Source: Glandiceps talaboti (lineage: Eukaryota > Hemichordata > Enteropneusta > Spengelidae). From it: a stretch of DNA of 64,000 nucleotides. The stretch spans positions 20,039,449 to 20,103,448 of the forward strand of contig NC_135553.1 of NCBI RefSeq assembly GCF_964340395.1, given 5' to 3'. The translations under genes and the position numbers were made by a program. Positions 56,741 through 64,000 of the stretch are shown here, piece after piece. Below the pieces are notes generated by a model. That model did no database searches. It saw only the letters and a program-made list of their open reading frames with translations, and was not told where the DNA came from. The first letter of the stretch is position 1; each line of letters begins with the position of its first letter.

Positions 56741-57306
56741 TTGCTCAGTTACTGTAACTGTCATTTGTACAGAATAATATTTTAAGATCATATTTATTCA
56801 GTTTTGAAAACGTGTATGGTTGAATTTTGTTGGCCCTTTACTATCAATCAATCAAAGTTTTGGTTAATGATATTCGCAAACAGCTTATTTAGTGGCTGTA
56901 ATTTCATCCTTTGCATTTGAATTGCATGTCGATTGGCCCTCAAGTTTAGTAAAGGACCTGGCAAACCCAGCGATCAGAAACATAGTAACCATGACAGTCT
57001 GCAGGATGGACTGTTATTCATTTGCCGTTTGTTGCCAAAGGGGAATCCCTGGTATGATTTACATGTACAGTATAGGTGTGAGGTTAACACATACACAGTT
57101 CTTTGTCTGTGATTAACATAAACTTTCCTGCTTGACAAAGATAAAATTTCTAGTTTTGCTACCAACATATCAGCTCTTATTTACAAATAGCTACAATGGA
57201 AGACATTTTTTAGAAAAAAACAACACACATCCAATGATATTCAGTTTGTATATAAGGTATACTCAAAACCTACGCTATAATATAGTTAATATAAATTGAT
57301 TTCTAC

Positions 57307-57653
57307 TTAAAGTGGCCATATGGATGAGGATTTGGTATTTATTTCGGATTATAAAACATTTTATCATGGCTTCCTAATTGAAAAATCAATGTGAAACAAC
57401 ATTGACCAAGTTTGTGTTTGTAACTCATAACATTGGAAAATGCTAAAAGATATATGTAAAACAGTTTGTTATTGTACGTACAATAACAAATATTTTTACA
57501 TATTTATTAATCTTTTCGTAATTTATTGAGTTACAATGACTTGGCATATGTTGTTTTACAATTTAATATTTCAAGAAGGACGCTATGATAAAATTGTTTC
57601 TTAAATTAAAAATCCAAATAAATACCAAATCCTCATCCATATGGCCATTTTAA
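57307..57653. mobile_element. Foldback MITE copy 6 (best preserved)
   Basis: TTAA at both ends. Terminal inverted repeats ttaaagtggccatatggatg / catccatatggccattttaa. Perfect centre gttattgtacgtacaataac. 347 bp with almost the whole length self-complementary. TTAA flanks suggest piggyBac-type mobilisation, which is inferred. Confidence 0.8.
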
Positions 57654-57850
57654 AGTGCATGCAGTGGCATATTCAATTCATTTCCAGTTGGAAAATGCAT
57701 TGCGCTATTTCTCAGTTTGATATCGCGAAATTAAGAGGCACAGATCATGACTAAACCCGCTTCTGTGTCAAATTTGCTTCATATGAAGAATTGCTTAATG
57801 ATCTTACAAATAAACACGATTCTCTGTCATGTCAGAATACCCATACACTG

Positions 57851-58260
57851 TTAAAGTGGCCATATGGACGAGGATTGAGTATTTATTTTCAAATTGGATT
57901 TTTAATTTATGAATTTTTTTATCATGGCTTCCTACTTGAAAAATCAATGTAAAACAACGTATGCCAAATCTGTGTTTGTAACTCAATAAATTACGAAAAG
58001 ATTGATAAATATGTAAAAATGTTTGTTATTGTACGTCACACAATAGTATCACAGATGAGATATTCATAATTTTAGTAAATTCAATATAGCAAACTGTTTT
58101 ACACACATTTTGTTTAGCTTTTCCCAATGTTATGAGTTACAAACACAGACTTGGTCTACTTTGTTTAACGTTGATTTTTCAAGTAGAAGCAATGATGAAA
58201 TTGTTATAAATCAAAACTGCAAAATAAATACCCCAATCCTCATCCATATGGCCACTCTAA
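57851..58260. mobile_element. Foldback MITE copy 7
   Basis: Left ttaaagtggccatatggacg, right catccatatggccactctaa. The centre is disrupted by an insertion near 58040-58080. Confidence 0.75.
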
Positions 58261-58459
58261 TAGTAGATTGAGGTGTCATATACGTGTATACTGATTCGAA
58301 GAGGTTACACGAACGGGTGCAGTTCTCTAGTGATGCCAGTGACAATTTCAGCGTGCATATTATGTCACCGAATCCTTTAAAATTAGTTTGCGTAAATTTG
58401 ATTCTGCATATCTCCTGGCTATCAAGGTTGATAAAATATGTTTCAGTCTTGAAGCAAAA

Positions 58460-58705
58460 TTATAAGATAAGTAATTTTTCATGTGAAACAAAGACTAAAC
58501 ATGCGTTAATATGTGGGTTGTGCTTGACGTCATCAGTACGTACGTGGTGGATCGCAATGAGATAGTCAAGAATGGTATAGTCACCGAGAGATTTATTTCT
58601 TGATCTTTCGCAGACGTACCAGTGTTTTGTCTTTTCGTTAAGTGCGGTAAGGAGGTAACAGCCCCACACAAAATAGTGTACAGGGTGTGGAAATTCGTGA
58701 AATTT
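58460..58705 (-). other. Unassigned - strand open frame with coding-like codon use
   Basis: About 80 codons (contains TALNEKTKHWYVCERSRN and DYTILDYLIAIHH), opening just after a TAA and ending at 58460. Third positions are pyrimidine-rich, as expected of coding DNA. There is no ATG near the start, no clear acceptor and no family recognised. It could be an exon or a relic of a mobile-element protein. Confidence 0.22.
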
Positions 58706-59756
58706 TTACAAGAATTGTGCTCCCGGGATTCCGACACCAAAGAAAAAAATGAGTTCGATGTTTGTTTTTCAAGCTGCAATTGGAACGGCTTTAAAAAAAA
58801 AATAAAAAAAAAAGTTGTTATGTTAGATATAATGGTTTTGCTCATAATATTGTACATCCTGTACAGTATTAATCGAATCACCTGTGGGTATACTATTTTG
58901 TGTGGCTGTACACAAAATATGATACAAATAAATCTTATATTGAATTTTGTGTTCGAACCCTAAAATCAGCACTCCAAAGCGATCACGATTTCAACCTGTT
59001 ACTGTACTACTTTCAAAGATATATTTGACCTATATTTAAGATGTAAAATATCGAATTATTGGTATTTATAATAATTTTCAGTGAACCGATTGTTGTTTGT
59101 CAGATTGATAAAAAAAATAGAATGCTCCAGTTACAGCGAGCGTAGCTTTAAGAGATAGGCACAGAACTGATATACTGTCCAATCACTAATATGTTATGTC
59201 AGAGCACACTGTGCAGTTCCTTCAAAAGTGATGCACATACACAATCAGTTATTGAATACTGGAAGACATATACCAAGTTCAATGAAGTACTTTAAATGTA
59301 TGAACCGATACACAACCTTATAATATCTGTTTCTGCATAGCAGAAGAAAATGACGTGTCTAATTCAATCCTAACGCTGCATTGTTCTTGCCAGTTTTTGT
59401 ATGTAAAAATAAAGTAATATTTATGATACAATTTCAAGCCTGTGTCAATTATATTTTGTTGTGGAAGGTACGAGAACTCCCAAGAACTGGGATCGTATAG
59501 GGTAGTATATAGTGACTCCCACTAAGGTGGAAATGTTCTACAAAATAGACTTAAAACGTAGAAGTGTTGTAGGGAAATATTCTTTATATAACTTTTAGTG
59601 TTAAAAGGTACACCACGGGTGAGTTGTTTGAATATTTCTCCTTCGTCAAACATAATTATTCATCAAAAGATATATTAACAAGTGAAAAACAACAAACCAG
59701 GAATTCTTGGAAGTTTGATAGACTTGATTTGTAGATGTAGATGTAATGGTGTGATT
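58706..59756. other. Gene-free stretch
   Basis: Nothing recognised. Confidence 0.45.
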
Positions 59757-59757
59757 G

Positions 59758-59800
<43 letters not shown>

Positions 59801-59942
59801 TGGATGGATGGATGGATGGATGGATGGTGGTGGTGGTGGTGGTGGTGGTGGTGGTGGTGGTGGTGGTGGTGACGACAACAGCGTCAACGATGACAATTAT
59901 CATTACAACCTACATCACATCATCATCATCATCATCATCATT
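59757..59942. repeat. (GAT)n(GGAT)n(GGT)n array with (CAT)n at the far side
   Basis: GAT 59757-59797, GGAT to about 59826, GGT to about 59870, a 45-bp gap, then CAT 59917-59942. Same framing as at 24488-25199. Confidence 0.9.
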
Positions 59943-60354
59943 AGGCTTCAGATTATGATGACGATGTTGACAGTGGTGGCAGTAGTAGTTATTTATGAGT
60001 GATAGCAGTGATGTGGGTGTTTACTATGACAACACTAATATCATGTATTTCCTGAGAGTTGTAGAAAAGGTTACAGCGATCAACACCAAGTATGTGATTG
60101 ATCGTACAAAGTCTTCATATATATTAAAATCAGTGTTTGATCTACTAACCAAGTAATTTGCATTTTAATTGAAGTTCAGTAAACTGCTAACACGGTTTGA
60201 CATCATTATAGTCAATCTTCTCACATCGTTTAAACTTCAAGTGGAGACGTTGAAGACAAACTCTACTATATATATAGCGATTGGTTGACATCTGAGATCT
60301 ATATTGGTCCTATATATGAGGTCAACATTATGTATTGTGGCGTTATGTATATAT
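59943..60354. other. Gene-free stretch
   Basis: Nothing recognised. Confidence 0.5.
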
Positions 60355-60413
60355 GTTTGTTTGTATGTATGTATGTATGTATGTATGTATGTATGTATGT
60401 ATGTATGTATGTA

Positions 60414-60444
<31 letters not shown>

Positions 60445-60511
60445 ATGTATGTATGTATATATGTTTGTATGTATGTATGTATGTATGTATGTATGTATGT
60501 ATGTATGTATT
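60355..60511. repeat. (GTAT)n microsatellite
   Basis: Tetranucleotide tract with a GTGT patch in the middle. Confidence 0.95.
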
Positions 60512-61222
60512 TATGAATTTGGATGGAAGAATAATATCTTGTCTATAACTTACTCTTCGAATACTAAACTATTCAGTAGTTAGCATGGGCCATTGTATGA
60601 GTATCGCCATGACATATAAACCACTTCTGTTACGTGAGGTGGGATGTATTTCCTTATTCAGTTTCAGCGGGAAATAACGGGGACTAACCCAGTTGAAGAC
60701 TACGTGTCATGCCAATATTTGATATACAGCAAAATGTTCACGTGTTGATGGTTAAACATTTCATTATATTACCATTCTGTATGAAACACGACAAAGATCA
60801 TGAAGATGACGAGACTAGATAACATTCCAACCTACTCGACGACTGAATTTTTCACACATACTTTTGAACATTAACAATTCGAAGTATGTACACACCTAGC
60901 TATATAACGCAGCGTCCTATTAGTTTTGTATTGAATAGAAACTACTGCGCTGGCGGTAAAAATTTACGATAAACAAAATTTTATCGTCAAATATCTGATA
61001 GCCTCTCTGTTATACACAAGTCATCGAAAACAAAATAATGCGAGGTGTCGTCTGCTGGCCAGTACTATCAAAGTTCATGACATTCGTAATAGACATTTAC
61101 AGCAACCGCAGTGGCGTATTCTCTCTATTCCATGATCCGGACTCTATGTCTAGATCTGAATTCGGTGTCGGACTTACACCAGACATTTTGTGACCGGACC
61201 TGGAGCCTGCCTGGCGGAGTTT
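60512..61222. other. Upstream region of gene D
   Basis: No coding sequence recognised; becomes GC-richer toward the TATA box at 61223. Confidence 0.45.
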
Positions 61223-61228
61223 TATAAA
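61223..61228 (+). promoter_or_regulatory. TATA box candidate for gene D
   Basis: TATAAA about 30 bp upstream of a pyrimidine-rich TCTCGTGCGTCTAGTCACAT stretch where initiation would be expected (about 61250-61260). The following exon ends in a consensus donor, which gives the motif context. A TATA hexamer by itself is common in AT-rich DNA. Confidence 0.4.
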
Positions 61229-61255
61229 GTAGTTGACTTGTTCTCGTGCGTCTAG

Positions 61256-61520
61256 TCACATAGCACAAAGAAAAACTCAATTTTCAGTGGACGAAAACTA
61301 CGGCCGTAAATTCACCGATCATTGTACCGTGAGCAAACATAGCCCGTATTGGACTTTGTCCACATTCAGCGAGACAAGACATGTCGAGATAGAGGTGTGT
61401 CCCCACGAAGTCAGCTCATTAAGTGAACGATTCCACACCGGAGTGGCCTGCGGGTCACAGAAGTTCGCCCACACAGAAAATGGCCACAGTTCATCCTGTG
61501 GCCCAACACTTCTACTACAG
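61256..61520 (+). other. Candidate upstream exon of gene D (leader or N-terminal coding)
   Basis: A strong donor, CTACAG|GTGAGT, ends this exon at 61520. The frame is open from 61233 to the donor (96 codons, four Cys, no Met) with coding-like third positions. Splicing to the acceptor at 62840 is phase 0 and would read straight through LLQ|WKE into the ATG of gene D. Two readings fit. In one, transcription starts here from the TATA box at 61223 and the exon is 5' leader. In the other, TCTAG at 61251-61255 is an acceptor, the exon is internal, and it adds an N-terminal region. The paralogues lack such a region, so the leader reading is slightly preferred. Confidence 0.45.
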
Positions 61521-62840
61521 GTGAGTTTCTCGATACGGTATTGATATATCGGCGTCGAGTAGATGACTGCATTGCGGTTTAGTATTGGGGTCACCACATG
61601 GATGTACTACACCCGGGCCCGGAACACGTAAACATATCCGATTATGAGACCGCAGTTAACGGGGAGAGGCATGACTGTTTGCCGGGTGAGTTGATGATTC
61701 GACTCGGGTCATCTTAGCAGATCCATACATACGGATATTTAAACCATTTTAAATTGAAGACACAGTCGCTAGCACACACTTGACAAATATTGATACCCAA
61801 TCTTCGCCCATTTATTATTGTGACAGTGTATATATTGTCGTACATATACGTTATACATTGTTAGTATTATTTAAAATAACTAATAATGCCCTATCGACTA
61901 CTGATATCAAAAGTCTCGGTGTAATGATTGACGGAAAGTTATATATTTTCCAAACGGAATAACAAGACACGCACGCAGTACTAAAAACGCCCACGTTTTG
62001 CCTGTATCTCAAATGATTAATGGTGGCGGGACTAAAACCGGGTCAAATCGTTGCACCGCGTGGGCATAATTCGTATACAATTTAACTTACTCACTGAACC
62101 CAACATTTTCGTATTTCCACTTTCGAATTCGAAAGCACGTTATGCGAGTAGCATTCAAACCGAATAGTTTCCCGTTGGTAGTTTTGACGACACTAGATCC
62201 CAATCGACAAAGTGGTCTGCGAAGATATATACCAAATTCTACATGTGAGCTTGCCCGTATTTTCTTTCTCCGTTCTAATTTTCAGTCAGACGTTGGTGTA
62301 TATTGTTTACTCTCTGGCTCTCAGCCTAGCCACCATCTGTAAATAGAATGACGTAAGTAGTTCGGAACGAGCGCTTTGTCCGAAGCTGGTGAACATGAAA
62401 AAGCATTATTTTGGGTGTGTGGCTATTGTCATTTCATCGCGCCGTAACCGTGAATATGGTTCAAGCTTCTGAAAGAGAACCCCTTTGTTAGATGGTGAGT
62501 TGGCCCTTCGCCAAGTTGTTGTGGAGGTAGGGTACAGTATTCGACTTTGACGATGTACAGTATTTTAATGGCACGTAATATATTAATGCAACGTCCGTAG
62601 TACGTTCCCTCTCTCATAAAATTTAATAACATTGGTCTGTCTTATCTTTTCACAGGGTTTTTTCTCTTGGTTGAAGGACGGATCAACAACAACAACAACA
62701 ACAACACGGCTTCGTTATTTTTACAGAAATTTCTCAACACTCTCCACCAAGCCTCAAATTGTAAACAACTACATCTGTTACTGATAGTTATTCGTTGAAG
62801 TTATAACAACGCCATCAATTTCTACAATTGCCTTTTCCAG
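61521..62840 (+). other. Candidate intron of gene D
   Basis: Bounded by GTGAGT (61521) and the pyrimidine tract ttgccttttccag (ending 62840). Contains short chance frames and an (ACA)n tract at about 62686-62706; no convincing gene inside. Confidence 0.45.
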
Positions 62841-62849
62841 TGGAAAGAA

Positions 62850-63338
62850 ATGACATCAAACAAGACTATACTGTTGCTTCTGATACCCTTGGTAATTGCT
62901 GCCCTCGTGCTTCCCGTTGGGATTAGTCTTTCGTTTATGAACTTGAAGAACAAGATTTTTCGTGGACTTGGGATTGTATTACTTACTGTTGGTGCTGGCT
63001 CGATCATCTTTCTTATTTTTTCTTTCGTTTATCTCAAACGATACAAACTGAAATCATCAAATGCGCAGGCGTATGCGTATGATCAGAGAAGGAAATCAAG
63101 TGATAATTTGACATATGCAGATGATACCAGTATACCTATGCTGGACATGAAACCACACACGGGGATCGTTGACGATGACATCAAATTTAAAGGCAGTCAA
63201 GGGGATTTTGAGCCGCTACCGGTATTTAAGCTACAACCCGTCCCACCTGGCAAGAAAAAAGGCCGAGTCCAGATTGAAGTTGACAATGTCAATGAAGAAG
63301 AATCGAAAACTTTAATCACGGAAACAAGGTATTGTTGA
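62850..63338 (+). CDS. Gene D: two-pass membrane protein with long acidic/basic tail, same family plan
   Basis: 162 aa. Seen: five-residue N-terminus, TM1 about 6-30, loop NLKNKIFR, TM2 about 38-60 (GLGIVLLTVGAG then SIIFLIFSFV), stop-transfer YLKRYKLK, then about 95 residues of cytoplasmic tail with Tyr-containing motifs (AYAYDQ, NLTYADD), PMLDM, VPPGKKKGR and an acidic NVNEEESK end. The ATG lies 9 nt after a strong acceptor (ccttttccag, AG 62839-62840), so an upstream exon is likely; the exon ending at 61520 is the candidate. A possible donor, ACAAG|GTATTG at 63327/63328, precedes the last two codons, so the true C-terminus might lie in a later exon. The TM layout matches genes A-C; the sequence is the most diverged. 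A candidate AATAAA is at 63926. Function unknown. Confidence 0.78.
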   Translation: MTSNKTILLLLIPLVIAALVLPVGISLSFMNLKNKIFRGLGIVLLTVGAGSIIFLIFSFVYLKRYKLKSSNAQAYAYDQRRKSSDNLTYADDTSIPMLDMKPHTGIVDDDIKFKGSQGDFEPLPVFKLQPVPPGKKKGRVQIEVDNVNEEESKTLITETRYC

Positions 63339-63348
63339 AAATATCATT

Positions 63349-63621
63349 ATGACCCTGTATGACCTGCCGTATTATGACGTCACAAAGGTTATGATACCAG
63401 TCACTCACGGCACGGTCTGTTTACACGACGACGGTACTAAATGTGTTATGGTGTGGGAACTAGTTGAATCTAAACCAAAGTACAACCGAAAATATAAACA
63501 AGTAAAGGTTAATATATTATTATATGTTAGCTTTGGTCATGGAACCACTGGCATGTTTTGGTTAAAATTTCCCACGCATTTTAAGCAATTTTATTGGGGG
63601 TACGTTGTAACTTATTTCTAG
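63349..63621 (+). other. Open frame directly after gene D, 90 codons
   Basis: The ATG lies 10 nt after the gene D stop and in another frame. The first 50 codons have coding-like third positions (YDLPYYDVTKVM); the rest looks AT-rich and non-coding. It could be 3' UTR, a second exon segment reached by alternative splicing, or chance. Confidence 0.2.
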
Positions 63622-64000
63622 ACTGTTATAAGTACATATTATGTTTGTGACTTTATTGGAGCATCTGTTATTGGCTGAGGCAGTGTGTACCATGAATTGT
63701 AAAGTTATACATGTACTTCTATATTGGTTTGGAGTCGGGATATGAATACGGGGTGGGGGGCGCCAATATTTCTCAATACAGTCATTATCTAAAGCTTTTT
63801 AGTTGTAAATTCTATGTCTAAGAATTAAACATGGACATCATTTAAAAAAATAATACTAGTAATAGTCATACCGACCGACAAACCGCACATCCTACTTGCT
63901 ACTTCTGTTAAGCGATCGACAAAGTAATAAAATGACAAAAAACTCACGAGATTCCGGAATTCAAAATATGTCTAGGCTTTGCCAAGTTTGGGTTGCTAAT
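63622..64000. other. 3' region of gene D
   Basis: Candidate AATAAA at 63926; nothing else recognised. Confidence 0.5.

Overview
This is animal nuclear DNA, most likely from a marine invertebrate; I cannot name the phylum or species from the sequence. The evidence is AT-rich DNA with very sparse coding potential, GT-AG splice signals with pyrimidine tracts, AATAAA signals, decayed non-LTR retrotransposon tails, a tRNA-headed SINE, TTAA-flanked foldback elements and an exceptional load of microsatellites. No bacterial, organellar or viral gene organisation is visible.

The main result is a dispersed set of four small membrane-protein genes, all on the + strand: A (19543-19833, 96 aa), B (48079-48345, 88 aa), C (56363-56740, 125 aa) and D (62850-63338, 162 aa). 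All share one plan: a short N-terminus, TM1, a loop of about 7-10 residues, a Gly-containing TM2 and a cytoplasmic tail that differs between members. A and B align without gaps over 71 residues with 23 identities by hand count, so they are paralogues. C and D fit the same plan but are more diverged. I recognise no named family, and this cluster is the best candidate here for something undescribed. D has a candidate upstream exon with a TATA box (61223) and a strong CAG|GTGAGT donor; A has a candidate leader-intron acceptor and a short upstream ORF; B has an AUG-UAG start-stop element just before its start.

Layout: 1-3.8 kb holds simple repeats and old dispersed repeats. 4.1-6.4 kb holds compound tetranucleotide arrays. 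7.4-8.0 kb holds a nested inverted-repeat structure. 10.6-12.5 kb holds three foldback MITEs. 15-19 kb holds arrays and two uncertain exons, followed by gene A. 22.8 kb has a SINE inside a GTAT array. 24.5-25.2 kb is a 0.7-kb ATAC megasatellite framed by inverted trinucleotide repeats. 30-33 kb holds ATTC/TCAC arrays, a LINE relic and an inverted pair of a (TA)n-tailed repeat. 34.9 kb has a long (TC)n tract. 39.9 kb has a perfect 71-bp-arm hairpin. 41.5-44.3 kb holds two LINE relics. 46.6-47.3 kb holds two foldback MITEs just upstream of gene B. 51.3-51.7 kb holds a TIR element. 54.4-54.8 kb is a (TAGA)n array. Gene C is followed by two more foldback MITEs at 57.3-58.3 kb, and gene D closes the window.

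Most open frames over 100 codons are by-products of tetranucleotide arrays, which stay open in every frame when the unit makes no stop. Coding calls outside A-D are tentative.
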